Assembly (NCBI RefSeq): GCF_030272615.1
Contig: NC_081410.1
Span: 126,903,140-126,967,139, forward strand
Origin: Cryptomeria japonica
Lineage: Eukaryota > Streptophyta > Pinopsida > Cupressales > Cupressaceae
DNA length: 64,000 nt
Reading direction: 5' to 3'
The translations under genes were made by a program, and so were the position numbers. The notes below the pieces were generated by a model, which saw only the letters and a program-made list of their open reading frames with translations, made no database searches and had not been told where the DNA came from. This document shows, one piece after another, positions 47,996 to 59,526 of the stretch (positions are counted from its first letter, which is position 1; the number at the start of each line of letters is the position of its first letter).

Positions 47996-48805
47996 CATGT
48001 CTAGATATAAAAGGGGAGAGAGAAAGATGGAGGTAGAGGGGAAGAGGGATTGGAATAGATAAAGAGATAGAGAGATTCAAAGGTAGAGATACAGATAAAT
48101 ATGGGGAGATATAGAGGAGGGGGAAGGGAAGGGAGAGATAGAGATAGTGAGATGGAGTGATCGAGATATAAGAAGATATAGAGGGGGAGAAGGAGCAAGA
48201 GAGATAATTTAATAGATAGAGAGGGAGTGATATAGATTGTGGAGATATAGAGAGATAGAGGGGGTAATATGTATAGAGAGAGGGGGGAGTTGGAGACATA
48301 GATAAAGATATAGAAAGAAACATATATAGAGATAGCAAGAGGGATATATAGATAGCGGGAGATCTCGTTTAAGATCAGGCTTCATTTCCAAAAAAATGAT
48401 GTTACACTTACGAGAGGGGGAGAGAGAGAGGGAGACATAGATAAAGATAGAGATAGGAAGTTATATATAAAGAGATGAAGGGAGAGGAAGAGATATGATG
48501 GGTAGAGGGATAACAATATACAAATAAAGGAAGAGATGGAGATAATGAGGTGAAGAAATCTAGGTATAGAGGTCTAGGAAGATGGAAAGGGTGAGAGATA
48601 GGGAGAGATATGGATCGATAGAGAGAGGGAAGATTGTTGTCTATTGTTTGCATACATTTGTGTAATTCATCATGTGAATTGGTAGGTCAATTACCAAATG
48701 ATATTGTTTGTATAAAATAGGTCTCAATGAATAAGTAATAGCTTCAAATCAACTATGTGTCCACTCACAAGGATCCAAATATGACTAAAATATTAACATT
48801 TCAAA
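47660..48805. repeat. GA-rich block between two related ~150-bp repeats
   Basis: The block 47810-48645 is purine-rich on plus and contains (AG)42 at 47911-47994. It is flanked by diverged direct repeats, 47660-47810 and about 48650-48805 (shared words ATTGGTAGG, GATATTGTTTGT-like, GGTCTCA, GATAGCTTCAAA, GTATCCACTCA, GATCCAAA-ATGA). Serine/leucine-rich frames across it are artefacts. Confidence 0.75.
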
Positions 48806-49864
48806 AAAGTTATATTTATTAAAAAATATTATTGTTTACTCTTATATATATTTTTTAATATTATGTATGGACAACAAGAGACAAAAATGGACAGATCAAA
48901 AGTCTTCAATCATCTTTTAAGGCTAAGAAATATTCTCAACCATAGATCGTTTCAATTAGGTTGTCCATCTCATATAAGGAGACACCTTCCGCGTAACAAG
49001 ATGTTTAATTTTGAGTGATTATTTATGTTCCTGAGGTAATAATATGTTCAATTTTGAGTGATTATTTAAATATGCATCTATTTATGTTTAATCTTGAGTG
49101 ATTATACACATTTAAAAGGTATTCATTAGACTTCAAAATTATTTAAAAAGTATTAATTTTTTTAAGAGTAATTTAATATTTTTAGTTTTCATTAGCATGT
49201 TTGTGTCATTACACCACACTTTGTTGTGGTTTATAATTATTAAAAAAAAAAAATGTTAAAATAATTTATGTTATAAAATAAAGAAAGTTGTATAATAGTG
49301 GCATTCTCCAATTTAAATTTTCATTACAATTGTGACTTTGATAAATCATCAAGGATGAAAATAATCTAATAATTAAATGTGAATTTAATCAATACCAATT
49401 AAATTGAAATTTGAAAATATTTCCAAACAAATACTCATGATTGCCAACAATGATTTACTTGCATGGATGAGTAAAGAGAATGATGCTATTTTAATAAACT
49501 ATTTATTTCTTTATTTGATTATTTCTTTTAATTATTAATAGCGTAACTATATTAATTTTAAAATTAGCTAAAATATACTGATAGATATCCATTTTAAAAA
49601 GAATGATATACCTTCTAGATAACCATGTATGTAAGAAAACCCATGCAAACAATATTCTAATAGAAAAATAGTCTAGAAATGGAAGTTAAATAGTTAGAAA
49701 AATTTGCGTTGCAAGAAATTTCTTGTTTTGAAATTATTTATGGAATAGTTTATTTAAACAAAAAAAATTTATAAGTTCAACAAACAATAAGAAATTTTGA
49801 TGCAAGAGTGACTCGACAAACACACAATTGGCATCACCCAAATATTTTTGAGGATATATGTAAC
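48806..49864. other. AT-rich DNA left of the chromovirus
   Basis: Nothing gene-like. The word ATGTTTAATTTTGAGTGATTAT recurs three times within 49000-49115. Confidence 0.5.
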
Positions 49865-49869
49865 ATGGT
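49865..49869. repeat. Target-site duplication ATGGT, left
   Basis: ATGGT directly before the left LTR; identical bases follow the right LTR at 61365-61369. Confidence 0.9.
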
Positions 49870-51270
49870 TGTCACAACCCTCCTTTATCACTTTTGATTT
49901 AAATACAATTCTATTATGTTTTTTTGGTTAATCTATTAAAAATGATTGAATAAATGTTATAAAAGAATAAAAATAATCATAAGCACACACACACTTGGAG
50001 AGTATAATTCAAAGGCATTATTTTTTTTTATTTTTCCCACTCCCAATTATGGCACATGTTGTAGGAGGAATTAGAAGCTTCTAGAGGAATCTCCACCACC
50101 TTCCATGTAACTCCCCCACTAAGTTTTTAATCCATTTGCATGAGTTGAATATTGGAAAAGAATCTCTTTTTTAATTAAATTCTCTAGATAGTGGAATTGA
50201 GGGATTTTTCTTATAAAATTGTATGCAAGTTTCAAAGAAGGGAGTTGATTATGTTTTGAAGAAAATTTCCCAAGTTTTTAGTAGTAGGATCTTCTTTGGT
50301 AGTCTCATTTTCGTTGTAGGATTTTTAAGTTGTTGTTTGAAGGATTTCTCTCAAGTTGCAAGGAAGGATCAAAAGGATAGCTAGAGGATTCAACATCAAG
50401 CTTCGATAAGCCAGGTTCTCTTCTTGTTATTTCACATTCACATATGAGAAATGGTATTATCCAAAATATAGTTTCTAGATCTTCTCTTCTTATTTAGGAA
50501 TAAATATTGATAAAATACTTTCACATAATGCATGTAAAAGATAGTTTTATTATTTATTTATTTCCCTTAAGAAATATGCACATGATCTTGCTTTTTGCTT
50601 TTCCAAAGATTTTAGATCTATCCAAAAATCATATTTCCCTTATTTAAAATTCTTTTTCTGAGATTAAAAAAATCTTCCCTGTGTGATTAAATGATATGAA
50701 TTTTAATATTTATTCTTCTCTTGAATTCTTTTCTCTGGCTCTTCGAATGGAAATCTGAAAGTAAAATCTCATCCTTTAATTAAATTTTACTTCTCTGTGA
50801 ACATAAAAGTCTAATAATAATTGTTGTGTTCATTATTCACTGTGAGTAATATTATTCTTTTCCTCTCAGAAAGCCCTCTCTCTGCGAATATTAATTTTCT
50901 GATTACTGTTTTAAACAATTTGCCTACCTTTGTGATAACTTAATTATCTATTTCAATTCTGAAGCAAATCTCTCTATTTTAATTCATTCCCATGAATAAA
51001 TTCTTGTTCTCATTTTCATAAATACTCTTTTTTATATACATTGAAAAAAATCTGAGAATGTAACCATATATATATATAATTTATTCCAAATGAAAATGAA
51101 TATATTTAATATTGCAAGTAAACTTAATGTAAAAAAATCATGTCCTTCGAAAACTATTTCGAATGGGTATCGGGCGGCATGTAGGGTAGTGGAGGCAGTT
51201 AACGTAACCGCCGGGGAAGTGGTACCCTCCACTTCCCTTGTGGTCACTGTCACGGCAGTGGCTGCAGGGT

Positions 51271-51354
51271 AGTGGAGGGGACCATGGGGTCCCCTCATCA
51301 CTGCGGGCCTGCTTCTGCAGACGCGCAGTGGTGATGGGACCCATGGGCCCCACT
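51271..51354. repeat. GC-rich LTR hairpin, left copy
   Basis: AGTGGAGGGGACCATGGGGT pairs with ACCCATGGGCCCCACT; the inner arms CATCACTGCG and CGCAGTGGTGATG also pair with a bulge. The loop is about 16 bases. It stands out sharply from the AT-rich flanks. Confidence 0.7.
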
Positions 51355-52945
51355 CCCCACTAATCCTTAAACAAAGATCCGCCTATCTTTTTTTTTTATA
51401 TATATTTATTTTTATTTAAATTTTTTTTATATAAATATAAATGTATAAATTTCAATTTAGGAATTGTTAATTCTTTTCTTAGTATAAATTTTAAGTTATT
51501 AAATTTAACTTAGAAAAATTTATAAATATCGGGGATTAATGTGTAGTAAATTCATAATTAATTTATCTTAAGTAAATTTTATATTTGTAAATTATATAAT
51601 TAGAGTTGTTCAAACCATTTAAGATCCATTGGGGCACTTAGTTGGCATTTTGGCAATTAATACATATTAGTATGATTTGAACCAAATGTCTAAGCTAATT
51701 ACTATTTTCGGGTCCAATGACTCTATAAGTGATTATTCTCATGATAGAAATCAATGCGTTTCTCAACCTTGCATGTAACTTACTCTATCCTTGCTTCATG
51801 CGAATTACTTAATTGCATTTATTTTTTTCTTCATCTTCATGCAAGTCATATATTCTAGTTTTGAATATTAAATAATTTAGTTATGGTTTTTATTCTATGT
51901 AGTTCATCAAGTAGTTATTTCAATTAATTGAGCTTTTCAATGTTTAATTATGCATGTTCCATTCATAATTGTTTCCAAGCATATTTTTCGTAAGTTTCTT
52001 AGTTAAGAAAAATAAATAAAGGAAGTCGGAAAAACCAAAACCTAGCAGTGTTCGGTATATACAGTGCCTCTGGGTCACGCTTACGGGTAATGCCGTCGTG
52101 TTGAACTACTGCACTTAACACCTAATAAAGTTGCATCAACAACGTCTGTGGCATCATCCCTATAAATCGTCGAGGAGTAATAAGGGACACTTGGAAGTTA
52201 AAATCCAAGGGGTGGGTAATCCCCCTTGGATAGATAATCTAATAAGATAACCCTTAAATGATTTTTCATCCATTGAGTTAAACCATAGTAAACCCCCTTA
52301 AGGTTATTTGAGTGAAATACTTTTATGAAATTGATATAATCTCGAAGAGTTGTTGACGATTGACAATTGGTCAAGGGTGACGCTTATGATAGGTATTAGG
52401 ATGTAGTTCTTTAGGTCACAAACAATAGGCCATCTTGAGCCTTTCTTTAAGTGCTACCACCGTGGGTAGCAACCGCAAAGAAACTGTCTGGGAAATTGAC
52501 CCTAGAAAGGATTGCGTACCCACTAATCAGTTTACATCAAACCATAGATTAGAAAATAGAATTACATACTTTACACCTTGATCCCATGCCGAAACGGGTA
52601 TGTAGGCAGTCTTGGGACGAAGTTGTCCCCAGTACTCAGGCGTTCGTGGGTGGGGTATAGGCTTGGTAAAGAAGGATTGAGTAGAATCCTAATTTGAAAG
52701 ATAAGTATAATAAAATGGAAAAAGTAATTCAATGCATACTCGGAAGGAATCTCGTATGGATTCGCTTGACTTCCCGAGGTTGTAAGCGAAATTCCAAGGC
52801 AGAATTCAAGCTTGTATTATGTTATTTAATTACTCCTAAGGAAGACAACCTCGGTGCACTTTTGTTAGAAGAGTGTAGTACTTAGTGAGTGGCTCAGGAC
52901 CTGAATGGTCCTGATGAGTCTAAGTCTCTGGCCAGAGCACCTCCT

Positions 52946-53100
52946 ATCCCGATTGGATAGATGCCTACCTCGTATGGGTAGATGCCTATCCCGTATTGGA
53001 TAGATGAAATCTTATGTCTCGTATGGATAGATGCCTAACCCGTATGGTTAGATGCTCATCCCGGATTGATGAATGCCTAATCCAAATGGATGGATGCCCA
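52946..53100. repeat. 21-22-bp minisatellite in the 5' LTR
   Basis: Degenerate units of the type TAGATGCCTAACCCGTATGG repeat about seven times at 21-22-bp steps, with one longer unit in the middle. The same array is at about 61107-61272 in the 3' LTR. Confidence 0.8.
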
Positions 53101-53197
53101 AAGTATGTGATTGAATCAAACACAATGATTAAATTAAACAAAAAAAAGAAAAAAGAGGTCACATTTTCTTGAGTTAAGTATGGTGGGTTATTACATG

Positions 53198-53209
53198 TGG
53201 TATTAGAGC
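53198..53209 (+). promoter_or_regulatory. Primer-binding site, initiator tRNA-Met type
   Basis: TGGTATTAGAGC, two bases after the LTR end, differs from the standard TGGTATCAGAGC by one C-to-T change. Confidence 0.85.
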
Positions 53210-53344
53210 AAAGGTTCAAATCTAGGCCTTGTGCTCACTTCAATTTATACAACTAAGGGAATGTTTTGCAATGGTAGAAATTAAATTTTAAAATCCTAAA
53301 TCAAAAACTAACTACATAATTTAACTTTTAGGTAAAACCCTAGA

Positions 53345-54559
53345 ATGGCTAGAGGAAGGGGAAGAGGAAGACGTACTACCACTAGGAGACAAAGGGAAGC
53401 TAACCATGAGGAAAACCATGAAGAAAACCATGAAGAAAACCATGAAGAAGACCATGAAGGGGATCAACATAACCCAGGAAATAATGAAGATGGGGTCGAG
53501 GCTATAATCAACCTTCTAACCGAACAAAGAGATAAAATCAACTTCTTGGAACAATCAATGCAGGACCTTAGGGCAAGGCATAATGACATTGAAAATCAAA
53601 GTGGTACTAAAAATGGAAACCTTGGTAGCAATCAAGGGAATATGATGAGTAATAGAAAAGAAAATAACATATTGGAACTCTCCAAGAATTTAAAGAAAAT
53701 CACCCCTCCTAAGTTCGATGGGAGGCAAATTGGTGAAGGAGCTAAGAATTGGTTAAATGAAATGGAAAAGTATTTTGAACTAAGAGATTTTAGCAAAACA
53801 ACCAAGGCCTTATGGGGTTCCTATCAACTCACAGGGGAGGCAGCTAGTTGGTGGACCAACACCAAGGAGCAAAATGGGTATAGCAGGGATACGATCACAT
53901 GGGATCAATTTGTTCACCACTTCCGAGAGAGGTGGCTCCCTCAATTGTTCTTTGATGAGAAGGTGACAAAATTCCATAATCTACATCAAGGGCCCCTATT
54001 AGTCCAACAATATTGGGATAAGCTCACCAAATTGCTTAAGTATGTACCTATGTACCAGAAAGATGAAGAAGGCCAAGCGAGGAAGTTCATTTTGGGACTA
54101 AATACCAACATAGGGGCAGAGGTTGACATGCATGGACCCAAAAACATGAACAAAGTGCTTGAAAAGTCCCTAAGGCAAGAGAGGAAGATTCAAATACTAG
54201 CAGGGCAGAACCATAATGGGAACCACTCTTTTAAAAGGAAGTAGGAATTCAAGGGGAACACTAACTTCAACAAGAGTCAAAGGGATAATTCTTTCGAAAG
54301 AAGACCACCCCCTAATCAATATCAGAGGAATGGAAATAATAACAATAACATGGGCAACTATAATAGGAATAACCAGCAGAACAGGATAACTTATCCACCC
54401 AGGGCCAATGAAACAAGGAATGATCCCCCTAGGAATCAAGGCAGGAGGGGTCCTCTAGGTGGATGCTTCATTTGTGGGGGAAACCATTTTGCTAGAGAGT
54501 GTCCCAGGATGCAAGGTCGGATTAGGGACAATCAACCCCAACAAGGGCCCCAAAAATAG
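53345..54559 (+). pseudogene. Chromovirus gag, one internal stop
   Basis: Gag builds the particle and binds RNA. It starts at ATG 53345 with MARGRGRGRR and a 12-bp tandem repeat encoding four to five NHEE units. The capsid domain reads ITPPKFDGRQIGEGAKNWL, MEKYFELRDF and YQLTGEAASWW, then FRERWLPQL and FILGLN. A TAG at 54242 interrupts it; the same frame goes on through an Asn/Arg-rich stretch to a normal zinc knuckle CFICGGNHFARECP (C-x2-C-x4-H-x4-C). A second TAG (54557) precedes the protease. It belongs to the polyprotein that continues to 57915. Confidence 0.9.
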
Positions 54560-57500
54560 ATTCATGTAGCAGTTAGGAACCGAAGAGGAAGATTCCAGAA
54601 TGTTCCCATGGAAACTACAGGTACACTATTTGAACAACCAATTTCAATTCTAATTGACACTGGGTCATCTGAATGTTTCATCTCACCTGAATTAGTAAGC
54701 AAATATACAATAAAGGTTAATCAAATGGAGTCATCATGGACAGTTCAATATGGGGATAAGGCAACTAGGGAAGTAACTAAGTGTTTGTCGAGGGCAAGGG
54801 TACAATTTCCTGAGTTTGAAACAAGGGTAGATCTCTATGTGGCACCCCTATGATTATATGATGTAATTATTGGAATGAGTTGGTTAACAGACCATCGAGC
54901 TAATGTAGATTGCTATAACAAAGTTGTTGAATGCTTGGATGACGGGGGGAAAAGGGTCAAAATCCAAGGAAAGTTTAACCCCATTAGTATAGAAACCATA
55001 TCAGCCATGCAATTAAAGAAGGAAAGAAGAAGAGGAGGCCTAATCTATATAGTTGAAATTGATGAAGGAAAAGAGGAAAATACCCCAACCTTTGAAAATA
55101 CCCCTTTCTTAAAATAATTCAAGGATGTATTTCCAAAAGAATTATCCGGCTTACCTCCTAAAAGGAAGTTTGACTTTTCTATCGGCGTACTACTGGGAGC
55201 TGAACTAGTGTCAAGGGCACCTTACCGAATGAACATAACTGAATTACAAGAACTCAAGATGCAATTAGAGGAACTCTTAGCTAAGGGATTAATAAGGCCA
55301 AGTGTATCACCATGGGGAGTGCCAGTATTATTTGTTAAGAACAAGGATGGAACCTTAAGACTATGCATCGACTATAGGATGTTGAACAAGGTCACAATAA
55401 AGAATATGTATCCCTTACCTCACATAGAGGATCTTTTTGACCAAATGAAAGGAGCAGTAGTTTTCTCAAAGATAGACCTTTGGTCAGGGTACCATCAACT
55501 CAGAATTAAGGAGGAGGACATTCCAAAGACAACTTTCAGGACTAGATATGGGCATTATGAGTTCATAGTAGTTCCTTTTGGTGTAACCAATGCCCCAGCT
55601 GCATTTATGAACCTAATGAATAGTGTACTCCATGACTACTTGGACAAATTTGTTTTGGTATTTCTGGATGACATATTGATTTACTCTAGGAATGAAGAGG
55701 AACATTTAGTACACCTACAAATTGTTTTGCAAAGGTTGAGAGAACATAAGTTATATGGGAAATTGTCAAAATGTGCCTGCTTCGAGGAAAAGATTCACTA
55801 CCTTGGGCATATAATATCAAAGGAAGGAATAGCAGTTGATCTAGACAAGATAAAGGCAATAGTAGAATGGCCTATCCCTAAAAAAGTTTCAGAGGTAAGA
55901 AGCTTTATGGGGCTAGCAGGTTACTATAGGAGGTTTGTGGAAGAATTCTCTAAGATAGCAAACCCCATCACCTCATTACAGAGGAAGGGTAAAAGGTTTG
56001 TGTGGACAGAACAAAGTGATAAGGCATTCCAGATCTTGAAGGGAAAACTAACTTCAACACCCATTCTAAAAGTACGAGATCCGAATGGACACTTCACAGT
56101 CGTAACTGATGCTTCTATCGAAGGTTTAGGAGTACTTGTCCAAGATGAAGGGGTAGTAGCTTACAAATCCAAGAAGATGAAGACTCATGAAGTCAATTAT
56201 GCACCCCACGACTTAGAGTTAGCAGTGATTGTGCATGCCCTATAGAAATGGAGACACTTCTTACTAGGGAAGCCCTTTGAGTTAAAGTCAGATAACCAGG
56301 GACTAAAGTACATCTTCACCCAACCCCACTTAAATGATAGACAAAGAAGGTGGTTAGAGTTTCTAAGTGAATATGACTTTGAAATTGAATATATTAAGGG
56401 GAAGGAAAATAGGGTGGCAGATGCTTTGAGTAGGAGGAGACACTTGATGACTATAGCAACTTTCAAAACTTCTTTCAAAAGACAATTAAAGGATGAGTAG
56501 GAACATGACCCATGGTATGAGCAAGTCAAATTGACTTTAGAATACAATCCAACCAATCCTAAGGTTGAAGGGTATCATTAGACGAAGATGGGTTGCTCAG
56601 ATACAACAATAGAATCTATATTCCAAATTCAGGAGGCTTAAGGGAAGTAGTCTTGTCAGAGGCTCACAATGCCCCTTATTCAGGGCACCCGGGAGTTAAC
56701 GAACTTTATGCAGACCTAAAGAAGTTATACTTTTGGCAAGGGATGAAGAATGACTTAGTCAAGTATGTGGCTAAATATTTGGAGTGTCAAAGAGTAAAGG
56801 CAGAACATAGACATCCAACTAGATTATTACTGTTACATGATGTATCTCAACACAAGTGGCAAGTTATTAGCATGGATTTTGTGCAAGGGTTACCCATGTC
56901 ACCTTCTAGGCATGATACAATAATGGTGGTAATTGACAAACTCACTAAGGTGGTACACTTTATACCAGGGAATCTAACGAATGACGCACCTACCTTGGCT
57001 AGGCGCTTTGTTAAGGAAATATTTAGGTTACATGGAATGCTAGAGAAAATCATATCAGATAGAGATGATAGATTCACTTCAAGGTTTTGGACAACTCTTC
57101 AATCAGCTCTGGGAACTTAGCTAAATTTTAGCACTGCATACCATCCTGAAACCGACAGTCAAACAGAAAGGACAAATCAGATTTTGGAAGACCTACTTCG
57201 CATGTACTGCATGGACCAATAGAAGAAATGGGAAGAGTACCTACCTCTGGTAGAGTTTGCTTACAATAATACATATCAAACATCCTTGGGAATGGCACCT
57301 TTTGAAGCATTGTATGGTAGACCATGTCGAACACCTTTGAGTTGGGATAGTCTTGAAGATAGAGTAATTGTTGGGCCAGATATGTTGAAGGAGATGGAAA
57401 GGAAAACTAAGGAAATTAGATAGAGATTGAAAGAAGCCTCAGATAGGCAAAAAAGTTATGCAGACAAGAACAAGACACCAAGGGAGTTTGAGGTGGGAGA

Positions 57501-57915
57501 GAAAGTCTTCCTAAGGCTTAGGCCACACAAGAGTTCCATAAGGTTTGGGAAAAAGACTAAGCTTGCACCTCATTATGTTGGACCCTTTGAAATATTGGAA
57601 AGGATTAATCCAGTTGCATACCGGTTGGCCTTACCTCCCTAGTTGAGCCGAATCCATGATGTCTTCCATGTATCTCTTCTTAAAAAGTTTGTACCTGATG
57701 AGAAACATATTTTGAATTGGGATGCTTTACAGGTCCAGGAAATGGGAGGAATAATGAGAGAGCCATTCAAAATCTTGGAGAGGCGCCAGTGCTAATTCCG
57801 CAACAGAGAGGTTGATCAATGCAAAGTGCAATGGAACCAGTATGATGAAAAGAATGCCACATGGGAAGATACTAAGGAAATGCAACAGTTGTTCCCTTTT
57901 TTTGTTTTAAACTAA
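54560..57915 (+). pseudogene. Chromovirus pol with C-terminal chromodomain, broken
   Basis: Protease: ILIDTGSSECFISPELV, normal DTG (about 54645). Reverse transcriptase: [35 protein letters not shown] and FLDDILIYS (DD at 55667-55672). RNase H ends EYIKGKENRVADALSRR near 56435. Integrase: H-x6-H present (SEAHNAPYSGHPG) but the first zinc cysteine is Tyr (AKYLECQ); SMDFVQGLP and IISDRDDRFTSRFW give the first two aspartates, and [19 protein letters not shown] the glutamate region. The C-terminal chromodomain (REPFKILERR, VQWNQYDEKNATWED) would steer insertion to chromatin marks. Breaks: TGA 54851, TAA 55115, TAG 56243, TAG near 56498, a 1-bp deletion near 56579, TAG 57118, 57220, 57421 and 57640, TAA near 57793. 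Confidence 0.92.
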
Positions 57916-57970
57916 TCATGAACTATAGACTCTTTTGGATTCATTCAATAAGTGCATTGGGATGATGCAC

Positions 57971-57988
57971 AAATTAAGGGGGGGAGGA
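57971..57988 (+). promoter_or_regulatory. Polypurine tract
   Basis: AAATTAAGGGGGGGAGGA directly before the 3' LTR start TGTCACAACC. Confidence 0.9.
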
Positions 57989-59200
57989 TGTCACAACCCT
58001 CCTTTATCACTTTTGATTTAAATACAATTCTATTATGCTTTTTTGGTTAAGCTATTAAAACTGATTGAATAAATGTTATAAAAGAATAAAAATAATAATA
58101 AGCACACACACACACACTTGGAGAGTATAATTCAAAGGCATTATTTTTATTTTATTTATTTTTCCCACTCCCAATTATGGCACATGTTGTAGGAGGAATT
58201 AGAAGCTTCTAGAGGAATCTCCACCACCTTGCATGTAACTCCCCCACTAAGTTTTTAATCAATTTGCATGAGTCCAATATTGGAAAAGAATCTCTTTTTT
58301 AATTAAATTCTCTAGATAGTGGAATTGAGGGATTTTTCTTATAAAATTGTATGCAAGTTTCAAAGAAGGGAGTTGATTATGTTTTGAATAAAATTTCCCA
58401 AGTTTATAGTAGTAGGATCTTCTTTGGTAGTCTCATTTTCGTTGCAGGATTTTTAAGTTGTTGTTTGAAGGATTTCTCTCAAGTTGCAAGGAAGGATCAA
58501 AAGGATAGCTAGAGGATTCAACATCAAGCTTTGATAAGCCAGGTTCTCTTCTTGTCATTTCACATTCACATATGAGAAATGGTATTATCCAAAATATAAT
58601 TTCTAGATCTTCTCTTCTTATTTAGGAATAAATATTGATAAAATACTTTCACATAATGCATGTAAAAGATAGTTTTATTATTTATTTATTTCCCTTAGGA
58701 AATATGCACATGATCTTGCTTTATGCTTTTCCAAAGATTTAGATCTATCCAAAAATCATATTTCCCTTATTTAAAATTCTTTTTCTGAGATTAAAAAAAT
58801 CTTCCCCGTGTGATTAAATGATATGAATCTTAATATTTATTCTTCTCTTGAATTCTTTTCTCTGGCTCTTCGCATGGAAATCTGAAAGTAAAATCTCATC
58901 CTTTAATTAAATTTTACTTCTCTGTGAACAGAAAAGTCTGATAATAAAATATAAACCTTGCCGTGTTCATTATTCACTGTGGGAAATATTATTTTTTTCC
59001 TCTCAGAAAGCCCTCTCTCTGTGAATATTAATTTTCTGATTACTGTTTTAAACAATTTGCCTACCTTTGTGATAACTTAATTATCTATTTCAGTTCTGAA
59101 GCAAATCTCTCTATTTTAATTCATTCCTATGAATAAATTCTTGTTCTCATTTTCATAAATACTCTTTTTTATATACATTGAAAGAAATATGAGAATGTAA

Positions 59201-59202
<2 letters not shown>

Positions 59203-59256
<54 letters not shown>
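59203..59256. repeat. (AT)27 microsatellite
   Basis: Fifty-four bases of pure AT. The same place in the other LTR (51066-51077) has six units. Confidence 0.95.
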
Positions 59257-59258
<2 letters not shown>

Positions 59259-59442
59259 CAAATGAAAATGAATATATTTAATATTGCAAGTAAACTTAAT
59301 GTAAAATAATCATGTCCTTCGAAATCTATTTCGAATGGGTATCGGGCAGTGTGCAGGGTAGTGGAGGCGGTTAATGTAACCACTGGGGAAGCGGTACCCT
59401 CCACTTCCCCTGCGGTCACTATCACGGCAGTGGCTACAGGGT

Positions 59443-59526
59443 AGTGGAGGGGACCACGGGGTCCCCTCATCACTGCAGGCTTGCTTCCGTAGACCCGCAG
59501 TGGTGATGGGACTCGTGGGCCCCACT
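59443..59526. repeat. GC-rich LTR hairpin, right copy
   Basis: Counterpart of 51271-51354. Here the 5' arm reads GGACCACGGGGTCCC and the 3' arm GGGACTCGTGGG, so one T-A pair of the left copy is a C-G pair. Confidence 0.7.

Larger units (their letters stand above)
49870..53195 (+). repeat. 5' LTR of the chromovirus
   Basis: Starts TGTCACAACC, ends ...GGTTATTACA. It contains a GC-rich hairpin (51271-51354) in otherwise AT-rich DNA, a short (AT)6 at 51066-51077, and a ~21-bp minisatellite near its 3' end (52946-53100). Small frames inside (for example 51032-51301 minus) have counterparts in the other LTR only because the LTRs are copies. Confidence 0.92.

Noticed and set aside
51032-59525. Similar minus-strand frames at 51032-51353 and 59153-59525
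   Set aside because: Again LTR copies of the same GC-rich hairpin region; no known domain.
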